DNA from: a bacterium
Lineage (GTDB): Bacteria > UBP15 > UBA6099
Assembly: GCA_029564595.1 (NCBI GenBank)
Contig: JAKQPS010000075.1
Coordinates: 1 to 37,526 of the forward strand
Direction: 5' to 3'
DNA length: 37,526 bases
Shown here: positions 1-8,474 of the stretch, piece after piece
Numbering within the stretch: position 1 is the first letter of the stretch
Layout of the letters: every line of letters begins with the position of its first letter
The notes under the pieces: model-generated
Database searches by the model: none
Seen by the model: the letters and a program-made list of their open reading frames with translations, nothing else
Told to the model about the DNA's origin: nothing
Position numbers and translations under genes: made by a program

Positions 1-88
1 CTTGCGACAAATACCCCTAAAAAGAAACCGTTTATTAAAGCCGATATTTTTTTCGCCGCTCTTTCGGTATTCCAGATTAAAGGCCAAA

Positions 89-130
89 CTGTGACTTTTT
101 TGTCCACTCGCCTGTGACTTTTTTGTCACA
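89..130. promoter_or_regulatory. Tandem operator-like repeats
   Basis: CTGTGACTTTTTTGTC occurs at 89-104 and again at 112-127, so equivalent bases are 23 bp apart, about two helical turns. The second copy extends into the palindrome TGTGACTTTTTTGTCACA (113-130). Half-sites TGTGA/TCACA resemble those of CRP/FNR-family regulators, but the spacer is 8 rather than 6 nt. No gene is visible beside it in the window; the gene it might control would lie to the left of position 1. The regulatory role is inference. Confidence 0.35.
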
Positions 131-189
131 AAAACGGAGCAAAAAGCGGCGGAAAAGACAAAAAAGCCAATGAGATGCCTCCGGCGGCC

Positions 190-536
190 AAAGAGAAACT
201 TTTGAAAAAGTTTCTCTTTGGAATCTCTTCAAAACGTTTCACTGGTCGTCGGGAGAGAATCGCTTCCGCGCTTCCCTCCCGACGCCCCATGTAAAATCGT
301 AATCGTAGGGGCGGGGCTTGCCCCCGCCCTTTTAACATTTCGGGCGGCCCGACGGGTCGCCCCTACGGGCACGACGCCGCCAACCGCCATGAACAAGATA
401 TCTCTGAAAAAATCTTTCCCAATATCTTTTACCATGATACGCGCCGAAGGCGGAAGCGAAGCTCCGCATTCGGCGCTAGCGTGAAACGTTTTGAAAGGGA
501 TTTTAAGGGAAAACTTTTGAAAAAGTTTTCCCTTAA
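190..536. repeat. MITE-like element with palindromic inverted ends
   Basis: The ends are related to each other in inverted orientation. The left end is a 14-bp perfect stem (190-203 with 206-219) followed by TTCAAAACGTTTCAC (228-242). The right end is GTGAAACGTTTTGAA (481-495), its exact reverse complement, followed by a 16-bp perfect stem (503-518 with 521-536; arm TTAAGGGAAAACTTTT). The whole ~50-nt ends align as inverted repeats with substitutions. No credible gene lies inside, so it would be non-autonomous. It occupies most of the gene-free 1-578 stretch, just beyond the end of the C39-like gene. Confidence 0.55.
306..365. repeat. Inverted pair of GC-rich hairpins inside the element
   Basis: Positions 306-329 and 341-365 are two versions of one motif in opposite orientation. 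Both have TAGGGGCG at the outer end, a self-complementary centre (GGGCTTGCCC and GCCCGACGGGT) and CGCCC or CGGGCGG at the inner end. A related hairpin recurs at 24106-24124. This suggests a dispersed intergenic repeat family. Confidence 0.45.
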
Positions 537-578
537 CACTACCCCTTCGGATATCCGTTCGGCCCCCTGCCGCGACGG

Positions 579-1631
579 TTATGGGCTTATCAACAGGGCG
601 ACGCCGCCGTGTCCGAAGAAAGCCCGTGCGAATTCGAGTCTAGGATACACAACGGCTTCGCCTGACTCCGGGGATGCGGCGTCGGGGTCGTTCACAATCA
701 TGTCGCCGTTAGAGTCGACGCCGCGCAATACCATCAGATGGCCGGAGGATTCGGCTTGCGGCTTCGCCGTCAGGTCCCCTTTCCGGTATGACACGCTGAC
801 GATTGCCGGAGAGCCGTTTCTGACAACGCGTTCTAGGACGGCGAGGCTGTTGAATCTGCGGACGCAGCCGGACAAGCCGAACTCGGAGGCGGCGGCCACA
901 AGAAACGCCCAGTTTCCGAATATGCGCGCGGAGGGGTCGAACGCGCGGCGGCCCACCTCGGCCACTTCAACCGGGACGCCCCAATAGCGCAGAACCATCG
1001 TTGTCGAAGCAGGCGCGCAGGCTCCGGCTTTGCGCATCTGCTCGTCCGCGACCGTCGCCTTATCATGTTGGCTCAACCACGGGACGGAAATATCAAACGC
1101 TCCGCCGTCTGAGGCGTCGATTTCCGTTTGCCCTTCGACGGCAGAGTCCGTCGCGCACAGCGTCAACCGCCTGAGCGACGGCGTTCTGTCTCCGTAGTAA
1201 GATCTGAAATGAACGCGGCAGACCGCCTCGTCGAAATGCCTAGTCGCCTTGAGGATATCCACGTTCAGAGGCCCATACTCCGGATCGTCGCGGAACATTT
1301 TGAGCCGCTTTTCCGGCTTCCACATGCCCAGCGTGTACCATACCGACCACGGCCCGCCGGACGCGCGGACTTTGAATTCGAACAGGAAAGATGAGCGTTC
1401 GGCGGCGTTCCCGTTCCATGTCATGACAAGCTCGTTTGCGGGCCGCGACAGAGCGAAAGCCCCGGTTTCGAGGCATCCGCTTTCTGCAAACCTGCTCGCG
1501 CTCGATGCCAGAACCAGCCCGGACTCTGTTGCGGACAGGTTTTCCGCCATGCAACCGTCAGGAACGCCGCGCGTCAGGTCAAGCTCGACCAGTTCGTGTT
1601 CGCCTGTAAATCTGACATTGCTTTCCGGCAT
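579..1631 (-). CDS. C39-like (papain-fold) cysteine peptidase
   Basis: Predicted 350-residue protein. The C-terminal half matches the peptidase C39-like family (PF13529 type). It has VPWLSQHD (about 183-190), the nucleophile region GACAPAS (Cys about 205), the histidine region SSGHLMVL (His about 298) and VNDPDA (Asp about 315), giving a complete Cys-His-Asp set. The first ~170 residues look like a beta-rich accessory domain (many W/F/Y and short strands). No signal peptide is obvious. I chose the ATG at 1631 because a TATAAT -10 element lies at 1671-1666 and an AAAGGCGG-like site precedes it; a longer reading frame opens at 1715 but would run through that promoter. It is divergent from the exported protein at 1902. 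Substrate unknown; cleavage of a peptide or acting as a transglutaminase-like hydrolase are both possible. Confidence 0.75.
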   Translation of the reverse strand: MPESNVRFTGEHELVELDLTRGVPDGCMAENLSATESGLVLASSASRFAESGCLETGAFALSRPANELVMTWNGNAAERSSFLFEFKVRASGGPWSVWYTLGMWKPEKRLKMFRDDPEYGPLNVDILKATRHFDEAVCRVHFRSYYGDRTPSLRRLTLCATDSAVEGQTEIDASDGGAFDISVPWLSQHDKATVADEQMRKAGACAPASTTMVLRYWGVPVEVAEVGRRAFDPSARIFGNWAFLVAAASEFGLSGCVRRFNSLAVLERVVRNGSPAIVSVSYRKGDLTAKPQAESSGHLMVLRGVDSNGDMIVNDPDAASPESGEAVVYPRLEFARAFFGHGGVALLISP

Positions 1632-1665
1632 TCTCCCGCGCCGCCTTTCGGTTTCCGCTGAAGCA

Positions 1666-1671
1666 ATTATA
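1666..1671 (-). promoter_or_regulatory. -10 element for the C39-like gene
   Basis: TATAAT on the minus strand, about 35 nt upstream of the ATG at 1631. No good -35 hexamer lies 16-18 nt further upstream, so the assignment rests on the -10 alone. It supports the shorter protein start. Confidence 0.35.
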
Positions 1672-1901
1672 CTCTCGCTTAAATGTTTTTTTCCATGAGT
1701 TTGCTTGGAAACCATTTACTCAATAAAAGGGTTTCCGCGACGCCAGCTTCGCGGCGTTTGGACACATCGGCAAAAAAAATGTAATATCTTTATAGGGCGG
1801 CGCGGCGAAGTGTAAGAGCTGAGCCGTCCGGGGCATAATTGATAAAGACCGAGCGGCGCGGCCCGCTTTTTCTTCCGCCGCCCGCCGGGAGGCGCTTAGA
1901 G

Positions 1902-2645
1902 ATGAAAACGATAAAACTTCTTTTTGCGGTCTGTGCCATAACCTTTGCGGCATTGGCCGCCGGGAACTCCGCATCGGCGGCGGATGAGAAACGCGTCATA
2001 TCCGTGTTCGACTTCTTTCTGCTCGACAGGATACCGAGGGAGTCTCTAGCCAACACTGTAATCCCCGTCGGAGACAACTATTTCACAGCCGAGCGGTTCG
2101 GGCTTCAGAACACAATGTCGCGGATTTTCAACTCGGCGCTCGAAGACGTCCCCGGATACGAAGTCCTTCCCATCTGGGAGCGCTCGTATCCCGACCCACA
2201 ACTGGAAGCCGGGTTCAACTATTTCAGCGCGGGCGACGACCCGAGGGTTTTCTTCAACCTCGACGCTATGGACTCCGCGACCGCCACATCTTCGGCGCAT
2301 GTCTTGGCGGCGGGCGTCGTGCGCGAGCTTAAAATCAACAAGAACGCGAAACCGCCCCACGATGAAACGGTGAAGATGAAGATTTCAATCGTGCTGTACG
2401 ACGCCGAAGAAGGGGAATTCCTGTTCTTCAACACATACGAGGGAGACACCGCCGGGACAAAGGAACAGGTGGACGAGGAGTCGCTGCCCGAACGAGACGG
2501 CAGGGTCCCAAGGGATATCCGCAGGTTTGCCGACAGCGAGGCGGGCCGCATTTTTATGTCCCTCGTCCCCGGCATGATAAAGGACGTTTCCGCCGCGCTG
2601 GAAGCGAAAACCGCCGAGCCTGCCGCCCCTGAAGAATCGAAGTAA
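1902..2645 (+). CDS. Exported protein, possibly CsgG-like fold
   Basis: 247 residues. The start is the ATG at 1902, preceded by GGGAGG; an in-frame start at 1839 lacks such a site and would put 21 charged residues before the signal peptide. The N-terminus is a signal peptide: MKT, a hydrophobic run, then a predicted cut after SASA (about residue 26). The mature part opens with a beta strand (VISVFDFFLLD), has an amphipathic helix and YEVLPIWE, then a stretch resembling the 'ad.vl.G.v' strand (SAHVLAAGVVRELKI) and a final strand set (KISIVLYDAEEGEFLFFNTYEGD). That order is reminiscent of CsgG/FlgT-type periplasmic domains, but this is a weak inference. It ends in a Pro/Ala/Glu-rich tail. Function not known; likely periplasmic. 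Confidence 0.65.
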   Translation: MKTIKLLFAVCAITFAALAAGNSASAADEKRVISVFDFFLLDRIPRESLANTVIPVGDNYFTAERFGLQNTMSRIFNSALEDVPGYEVLPIWERSYPDPQLEAGFNYFSAGDDPRVFFNLDAMDSATATSSAHVLAAGVVRELKINKNAKPPHDETVKMKISIVLYDAEEGEFLFFNTYEGDTAGTKEQVDEESLPERDGRVPRDIRRFADSEAGRIFMSLVPGMIKDVSAALEAKTAEPAAPEESK

Positions 2646-2712
2646 GCCGCGCCGGCCCCCGCCCGCTTTCCGGCGCTATTTGTCATCGCGCAACGCGTTT
2701 TTATCTTTTTTG

Positions 2713-2743
2713 TTTACAACCCCGCCCAATTTAGAGTTAGAAT
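2713..2743 (+). promoter_or_regulatory. Candidate promoter for the enolase-superfamily gene
   Basis: TTTACA (2713-2718) and TAGAAT (2738-2743), separated by 19 nt, which is slightly long. It lies about 60 nt upstream of the start at 2806. Confidence 0.35.
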
Positions 2744-2805
2744 AGCTCAGACAACTTGATATGGGCTTGCCCGGCAGGCCCATATTTCAACCCCGGAGGA
2801 CGCCG

Positions 2806-4047
2806 ATGAAAATCGCCAAGGTCGAGTTGTATCACGTGCAGATCCCGCTTGAAAAAACATTCTATCCCACATGGATACCCGGATATCCGCAGACTCACAA
2901 CTCGTTCACGCTGGTCAGGCTGGAGACAAAGTGCGGCATTGAGGGATGGAGCGCGGGCGCGGCGATGGGCAGGGAACGGGAAGGCCTAGGCGACCTCATA
3001 GGCGGATACCTGATCGGACTCGACCCGGAGGACATCCCGACGGCGAACCAGAGGCTCAAAGAGGCAAGCTACCTCGGCTGGCGCAACTACTGGATCGAGC
3101 CGGCGTTCTGGGACATCGTGGGAAAAAGCAAAGGCAAACCCGTGTACGAATTGCTGGGCGGATCGGCAAGACCCGTCGAAACATACATCTCCACCGGAGA
3201 GATGCGAGACCCCGCTCAACGCGCTGAACAACTTCTCGAAATGGCCGAGCGCGGCTTCAAAACAGCAAAACTGCGAGTCAAAAACATAGAGCTGAAAGAC
3301 GATATCCGCCATGTCGAAACAGTCGCCTCGCGGGTGAGCGGCAAGCTTATCATGGGCGTGGACGCCAATCAGGGCTGGCTTGTCACCATCATGGCGAGGA
3401 TGCCCGCATGGACGCATGAGCGCGCCTATGAGTTCGCCGTCGCCTGCGCCCGCAACAACTTCCGCTGGCTCGAAGAGCCTCTGGATTCCCGCGACTATGA
3501 CGGCCTAGCCGCTCTGCGCGCGAAAAAAACCGGCGTCCGCCTAGCCGGCGCCGAGCTTAACTACGGCTGGGACGAAACTAAGGTGATGATTGAGAAAGGC
3601 TGCCTCGACGCCTATCAGCCCGATTCGACATTCTGCGGAATCTCTCAGGCCAAACGCACGCTGGACGCCTGCCGCGAAAAAGGCCTCGACTTCTCCCCGC
3701 ACACATGGACGAACGGCATCGGCCTCATCATAAATATGCATCTGTGGCTGGCGGACGCCGAACGCAACCTGCCTCTTGAATATCCGCTTGAAGAGCCTTC
3801 ATGGATCCCCCGCTGGCGAGACGGCATTCAGGAGGCCCCAATACTTCCCGATTCCGAAGGCAGGCTCGCGCCTCCCACCGAACCCGGTCTCGGACTCCGC
3901 ATCGACCCGGCCAAATTGCGCCGTTACGGACGCCGCTTCTTCAAAATGACGGAACTCAGCCTGAAATTCAAAGTCGTCCGCGAAAAAGGCGTCGGCGAAG
4001 CCGTCAAACTTGCCAAACAGAAAAAGCAACTCGAACTCGAAAGTTAA
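2806..4047 (+). CDS. Enolase superfamily (MR/MLE-type) enzyme
   Basis: 413 residues, start ATG at 2806 with GGAGG six nt upstream. It has the two-domain layout of mandelate racemase/muconate lactonizing enzymes: an N-terminal capping domain (1-~125), then a barrel. Visible barrel residues: TAKLRVK (Lys155 and Arg157, the K-x-K/R site), metal ligands GVDANQ (Asp186), RWLEEP (Glu223 or 224) and AGAELN (Glu250), then DAYQPD (Asp273) and SPHTW (His299), which fits a Lys plus His-Asp acid/base pair. Known members abstract the proton alpha to a carboxylate, often dehydrating sugar acids. The family is certain; the substrate is not. The C-terminal ~60 residues form an extra charged extension. No sugar transporter is adjacent; a PHP/DUF3604 gene follows after 410 nt. 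Confidence 0.88.
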   Translation: MKIAKVELYHVQIPLEKTFYPTWIPGYPQTHNSFTLVRLETKCGIEGWSAGAAMGREREGLGDLIGGYLIGLDPEDIPTANQRLKEASYLGWRNYWIEPAFWDIVGKSKGKPVYELLGGSARPVETYISTGEMRDPAQRAEQLLEMAERGFKTAKLRVKNIELKDDIRHVETVASRVSGKLIMGVDANQGWLVTIMARMPAWTHERAYEFAVACARNNFRWLEEPLDSRDYDGLAALRAKKTGVRLAGAELNYGWDETKVMIEKGCLDAYQPDSTFCGISQAKRTLDACREKGLDFSPHTWTNGIGLIINMHLWLADAERNLPLEYPLEEPSWIPRWRDGIQEAPILPDSEGRLAPPTEPGLGLRIDPAKLRRYGRRFFKMTELSLKFKVVREKGVGEAVKLAKQKKQLELES

Positions 4048-4457
4048 TTCCCGCAGCCAGTCGCAACACTCCGCTTATTCCGCATTTTTCGCCAACGCGG
4101 GTTGAAATCGAAGAAAGGAATGAGATACGAGGCGAATAGAGCGAGAATAAGGGAGCATGCTTTTTCGCGTGCGACGGCAGTTCGAGTCGATGATTCAACG
4201 ACGTAGACCGCCCTTCATTCGGTTTCTCGGTTTTTTTCGGCAAAAAGCCGGGCTAAAGCATCTGCTTCGCCGCTCGCAAGGTTTTTTTTGAAAGGTATAA
4301 GAAAGACTTTTTGAATATTTCCGTTATCAGCTTTCGTCGCACAATTCCCGTTTAACAAACATATCGCCTTGCGTCTTGCGCAATGTTTTGCTGTTGAGAT
4401 ATACTGAGCCGAAGACGCAAATTAAATGACATAAGGCTAAAACAGCGGAGGCGCGCA
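4048..4457. other. Intergenic region with dispersed-repeat fragments
   Basis: No gene seen. The region holds a degenerate repetitive stretch around 4085-4200 (GAGGCG, GCATGC and TTTTTCGCG words) that resembles in word content the palindrome at 23944-24064. AAAAAGCCGGGCTAA at 4242-4256 is the exact reverse complement of 23901-23915. The promoter of the next gene is at its right end. Confidence 0.4.
4376..4405 (+). promoter_or_regulatory. Candidate promoter for the DUF3604 gene
   Basis: TTGCGC (4376-4381) and TATACT (4400-4405) with an 18-nt spacer, about 50 nt before the ATG at 4458. Confidence 0.45.
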
Positions 4458-5777
4458 ATGCGTGAAAAGAAGAAAAAAAAGTGGCCGAGAATAGTTTTGA
4501 TATCCGTCGCGGCGACAGCGGCCTCTCTCGTGGCCCTGTTCTATCTGATATGCTACGCGGCCCCGCTGATATACGCGCCGTTCCATCCCCTGAAGGTCGT
4601 CCAGAACAGGCATGACATCGAGTTGGACGGAAAGAAGTACGGCCTTTACTGGGGCGAGCTTCACGGGCACAGCGGGCTTTCGCCTGACGCGTTCGTCAGC
4701 ACGCCGGAGCAGTATTACAGGTACGGCAAGGAAGTGGCGAAGCTGGACTTTGCGGCGCTGACCGACCATGACGCGCCGTGGGGGCTGGCGGCGGTGCCGA
4801 GCCGCTGGAAACAGTCTGTCGACGCCACCCGCAGGTGGCACGAGGACGGCGTCTACGTCGCGTTCATCGCATACGAATGGACGAGCGGCAGCGGGCTGGA
4901 CTGCATGTTCCACACGCTCAAGCGGCGCGACCGCTGGGAGTATCAGAAAGACCCTATGCATTTCGGTCACCGCAATGTGTACTATCCCGGAGACGAGGCC
5001 CCGGCGGAAGTGTGCTCGGTGGATTCGCCGGACTGCGACACGCCGGAAAAACTCTGGGAGCATCTTGAAGAATATGGGGCGATTTCCATCCCCCACCATC
5101 CTCTCGGCGGCCCGATTTATCCTTTCAACTGGGATCGTTTCAATCCTAAATACGAGCCGGTTGTGGAGATATATTCGTGGCATGGAAACAGCGAGTGCGA
5201 CGGTTGTCCGTATGAGATATATAACGCGTATAAAAACGGGAAGCATTCAGCGCGGACGCCGCTGGATGCGGGACATCATTTCGGGTTTATCGCATCATCA
5301 GACAGCCATGACGGGTATGCGGGCAACCTGACGCGCCCGCCAAGGCTGATCAAGTTCCTGCAGATGTTTTATAAGGGCAAAGCGACGCCGGGACCGGGCA
5401 TCGCGGCGGTGTACGCGGAGGAGTTGAGCCGGGAGGGAATCTTCGAGGCGCTGAGGGCGAAAAGAACATACGCCGCGACAGGCGCAAGGATTGTGATGGA
5501 TGTGAGGGCGAACGAGACGACATTCATGGGCGGGCGGCTGGACTCCCGGGGAGCGCCGGTCAGCGTCTCGATTTACGCTCGCGGCGTCGCCCCGCTGGAA
5601 AAAATCGAAGTGATAAAAAACGGCGAGACCGCCGCCGTATTCGAAGGCGACGGCGGCCCGGAGTTCAAACAGACGCACATCGACGCGCTCCGGGAGCGCG
5701 ACGAGGACTACATATACATCAGAGTCACACAGACTGACGGACAGATGGCGTGGTCGAGTCCGATATGGATTAAGTAA
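4458..5777 (+). CDS. Membrane-anchored PHP/DUF3604-family protein
   Basis: 439 residues with GGAGG eight nt before the ATG. The N-terminus is a lysine cluster (REKKKKK) followed by one transmembrane helix (about 11-35), so the rest should lie outside the cytoplasmic membrane. PHP-type metal-site motifs are visible: GELHGHSG (His69, His71), LTDHD (101-105), AYEW (138-141), ISIPHHPLGG (His213, His214) and ASSDSHDG (Asp282, His284). Together they match DUF3604, a PHP-superfamily group of predicted metal-dependent phosphoesterases. The C-terminal ~110 residues are beta-rich. comEC starts 50 nt downstream in the same direction and may be co-transcribed. Its substrate is unknown. Confidence 0.85.
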   Translation: MREKKKKKWPRIVLISVAATAASLVALFYLICYAAPLIYAPFHPLKVVQNRHDIELDGKKYGLYWGELHGHSGLSPDAFVSTPEQYYRYGKEVAKLDFAALTDHDAPWGLAAVPSRWKQSVDATRRWHEDGVYVAFIAYEWTSGSGLDCMFHTLKRRDRWEYQKDPMHFGHRNVYYPGDEAPAEVCSVDSPDCDTPEKLWEHLEEYGAISIPHHPLGGPIYPFNWDRFNPKYEPVVEIYSWHGNSECDGCPYEIYNAYKNGKHSARTPLDAGHHFGFIASSDSHDGYAGNLTRPPRLIKFLQMFYKGKATPGPGIAAVYAEELSREGIFEALRAKRTYAATGARIVMDVRANETTFMGGRLDSRGAPVSVSIYARGVAPLEKIEVIKNGETAAVFEGDGGPEFKQTHIDALRERDEDYIYIRVTQTDGQMAWSSPIWIK

Positions 5778-5827
5778 ATAGCGGCGGGTCGCGGGCGGGA
5801 CGGCGGGAAAGGCGGGCGAGTCAGGGC

Positions 5828-8326
5828 ATGCCGATCATTTACGCGTTGGCCGCAGCGTACGCGCTCGGCGCTCTCGCGGGCCGGTTCGTTTCGGCGCCTA
5901 TGTGGCTGACATGCGCCGCGGCGCTCGCCGCCGGAGCGGCCGCAGCCGCTTTCCGCTCCCGCCAATCTCTTTTCCTCTCCCTAATCTGCGCGTCCGCGCT
6001 GTTCGCTTCTTGGTTCTCCTATCAGGCTGACGAAGCGGTTTATCACAACGCGCCCCTCGCGCGATACCTCGAAAACCGGGACAACAAAAAACGGCTCGAA
6101 ATCGCGCGCGGCACGATATTGAAGTTCGAGCGGCGGGAGGACGGGAGCGCGGCGGCGACAATGAAGGTCGATGGAGTGCGGCTCAGCAAAGACGCATGGC
6201 TGAGGGTCGAGGGAGTTGCGGTGGCGCGCTTCAGAGCGGAGGCGGCTCCCGCGCAAGACCCGGCGTTCGGCGAACTGTGGGAGATGGAAGGATGGATGAA
6301 ACCCGCGTCTCAGATGAGCCGCGCGAGCGCCGACTACCACAGAGCGCGGGACGCGTCCGCAATGATGACAGTGGCGGAACAGGGGCGTTCAAGGCCGCTC
6401 GGAAAAGGAAACGCCGGCCTTGTATTGTCGTCGGCCGCCTCGCTGCGCGAGAAGTTCCGCAGCGCCATCGACTCAAACGTCTCCGAACCTTACAACCTGA
6501 TACTCGGCTATATGGCGCTGGGCAGAACCGGCCCGGTCGACCAAGTCATCTACGACAAGTTCCGCCGCGCCGGCGTCGTCCACGTCCTTGTCGTGTCGGG
6601 CATGCACGTCGGAGTCATGCTCGGCGCCTTGTTCATATTCGGCTTCCTGTGGAATCGCAGGCCCGTTCCGAGCTTCCTGATAATGGGAGCCGCGCTGCTC
6701 GTCTATTATTTCGTCGCCGGAGGCGGACCGTCGATAACGCGCGCCGTCGTCATGGGCTTCGTCATGCTCGTCTCCCTTATGTTCGGGGCCGGGCGAGACT
6801 CCGGGGTATCCCTCTGCCTTGCCGCGCTTTTCGTTATGGTCGTCAACCCGTCCGCCCCGTTTCAAATCGGAACGCAGTTGACGTTTCTGGCAAGCGCGGG
6901 CGTCATCTTCATCTATCCGGCGATGGCGGCGTTCGTCCGGGGCGGCGGACTGCCTCGAAAAATCGCCCGCTTCGCTCTCGCCTCTATAGCGGCGCAGATG
7001 CCGCTGTTCCCCGTCCTCGCGTATCACTTCAACCAGTTCTGCGCGGCGGGGCTGGTCTCGAACGCGCTGGTCGTGCCGCTGGCCGGCGTTCTGCTTCCGG
7101 CGGACTTCCTGCTGTGCGCGGCAGGGTTGCTGCCCGGCAACATTGCGGCTGTCCCGGCGGTTCCCGCCGAGGCTCTCGCCAGACTCATGACCGGCATAGT
7201 CGAACTCTTCGCCGCGATCCCTTTCGGCGTTGTAGACTCCGCTTCGCCCCCGATTCCGTGGATGGCGCTGTACGGCGCGGGAGTAGTCCTGTTGACATGG
7301 ACGCTTAGGCGGATGGCGGACGGGTCGGACTTTCAGATATACGCGGGTTGGGCGGGCATTGCGGCGGTCGGGCTGACTCTCGCGGCGTGGGGCGCGCATA
7401 AACCGCCCGTCAACGGCGTCCACGCCGTCTTCTTCGATGTCGGTCAAGGCGACGCCTCGCTAATCGAGATGCCCGCGAGGGAAGACGGACGCGGCATCTT
7501 CAGACTGCTCGCGGACGGAGGGGGCGGGTGGGAAAACCCCGGCGACTCCACAGAACCCGGAGAACGTCTCATAGGCAGGCATCTGCGGCGCGCGGGCGTC
7601 CGCAGGCTCGACGCCATCCTCCTCACCCATCCCGACGCAGACCACATGAACGGCCTTCAGTGGGTCGTCAACAATATCCGCGCTGACAGGTTCATCGACG
7701 GAGCGACACCGGCGGACATCGCATGCGAGGAGACGGGAGACCCCGGAGCGTGCCGGATGGCCGCCGCAGGGCCGCTCTACCACGCCCTCAGCGACACTCA
7801 GGCCGAGCGCTACCGCGCCCTGCTCCGCTCCGTCAAAAAACGCGGCGTCGAATACGTCCATGTCTCCGGCGGAGCGACTTTCGAGTTGCCGTCAGGCGCT
7901 CGGCTGAAAATCTTCGGCCCCAACCGCTCTCTGCCTTATATGCGCAATATCTCCCGCAACAACCTTCCCCTCACTGCGCGGGCCTCGTTTCGCGACGCGT
8001 CGGTACTTATCGCCGGAGACATCGAACGCGAAGGAGAAGAAAGGCTGGTCAGGCGGTACGGAGCCGCTCTGAAATCCGATCTCCTCAAAGCGCCGCATCA
8101 CGGCAGCGCCTCCTCATCCTCCGAGCAATTTCTCCGCTGGGTCGCTCCGCGCGCCGTCGTGGTCAGTTCCGGCGGCCCGCGCGTCTACGGCCATCCCCAT
8201 AAAGGCACCCTCGAAAGATACCGCGCCGCCGCCGCCGATGTTTTTCGCACCGACCTGCTCGGCACGGTTACATGTCTCGTTCCGGCCTCAGGGGCTGAAC
8301 CCCGCTGCTCCGGCAGCGTCCGCTGA
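5828..8326 (+). CDS. comEC: ComEC/Rec2 competence protein
   Basis: 832 residues, the usual length for a three-domain ComEC. Order: N-terminal membrane helices and OB-fold-like DUF4131 region (1-~190), the Competence transmembrane domain (about 215-510, containing VHVLVVSGMHVGVMLG), then a metallo-beta-lactamase-like domain. The last shows FFDVGQGDASL (about 536), LLTHPDADH (about 600-606, the HxDxDH-like site), SVLIAGDIE and LLKAPHHGS (about 755). ComEC forms the inner-membrane channel for single-stranded DNA in natural transformation, and the lactamase-like domain is thought to degrade the non-transported strand. No other competence gene is in the window. The ATG at 5828 has only a weak upstream purine stretch. 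Confidence 0.93.
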   Translation: MPIIYALAAAYALGALAGRFVSAPMWLTCAAALAAGAAAAAFRSRQSLFLSLICASALFASWFSYQADEAVYHNAPLARYLENRDNKKRLEIARGTILKFERREDGSAAATMKVDGVRLSKDAWLRVEGVAVARFRAEAAPAQDPAFGELWEMEGWMKPASQMSRASADYHRARDASAMMTVAEQGRSRPLGKGNAGLVLSSAASLREKFRSAIDSNVSEPYNLILGYMALGRTGPVDQVIYDKFRRAGVVHVLVVSGMHVGVMLGALFIFGFLWNRRPVPSFLIMGAALLVYYFVAGGGPSITRAVVMGFVMLVSLMFGAGRDSGVSLCLAALFVMVVNPSAPFQIGTQLTFLASAGVIFIYPAMAAFVRGGGLPRKIARFALASIAAQMPLFPVLAYHFNQFCAAGLVSNALVVPLAGVLLPADFLLCAAGLLPGNIAAVPAVPAEALARLMTGIVELFAAIPFGVVDSASPPIPWMALYGAGVVLLTWTLRRMADGSDFQIYAGWAGIAAVGLTLAAWGAHKPPVNGVHAVFFDVGQGDASLIEMPAREDGRGIFRLLADGGGGWENPGDSTEPGERLIGRHLRRAGVRRLDAILLTHPDADHMNGLQWVVNNIRADRFIDGATPADIACEETGDPGACRMAAAGPLYHALSDTQAERYRALLRSVKKRGVEYVHVSGGATFELPSGARLKIFGPNRSLPYMRNISRNNLPLTARASFRDASVLIAGDIEREGEERLVRRYGAALKSDLLKAPHHGSASSSSEQFLRWVAPRAVVVSSGGPRVYGHPHKGTLERYRAAAADVFRTDLLGTVTCLVPASGAEPRCSGSVR

Positions 8327-8372
8327 AACAGCATGGAATAAAAACCGAAACTCCCAATACAAAATCATTTTA

Positions 8373-8441
8373 ACCCGAATCCGTCATTAGGATTCAGGGT
8401 GAAAGGATTTTTAGGGAAAACTCTATAAGTAAGTTTTCCTT
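8373..8441. repeat. Hairpins between converging genes; partial copy of the 190-536 repeat
   Basis: Two imperfect hairpins: 8373-8382 (ACCCGAATCC) with 8390-8400, one bulged base; and 8413-8422 (AGGGAAAACT) with 8432-8441, one mismatch. The second, with the preceding GAAAGGATTTTT, is a degenerate copy of the right end of the 190-536 element (485-536). The first shares the AACCCGAATCC/GGATTCGGGTT word with 23925-23940. Lying between comEC and uppP, it could act as a bidirectional terminator, but there is no good T-tract. Confidence 0.4.
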
Positions 8442-8474
8442 AACTTATAGTTTCGACACGAGCAGGCGCGCGGG

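Noticed and set aside
481-987. 168-codon plus-strand frame
   Set aside because: Antisense shadow of the C39-like gene with no protein-like features.
2764-2785. GGGCTTGCCC-GGCAGG-CCCATAT region before the enolase-superfamily gene as a terminator or riboswitch
   Set aside because: Only a short GGGC/GCCC hairpin with no T-tract or recognisable aptamer.
4241-4254. CGGC-AAAAA-GCCG hairpin as terminator of the enolase-superfamily gene
   Set aside because: Four-base-pair stem, T-run lies before rather than after it, and it is nearly 200 nt past the stop codon.
7723-8202. 159-codon frame inside comEC
   Set aside because: Out-of-frame shadow in G+C-rich coding sequence; arginine-rich, no motif.
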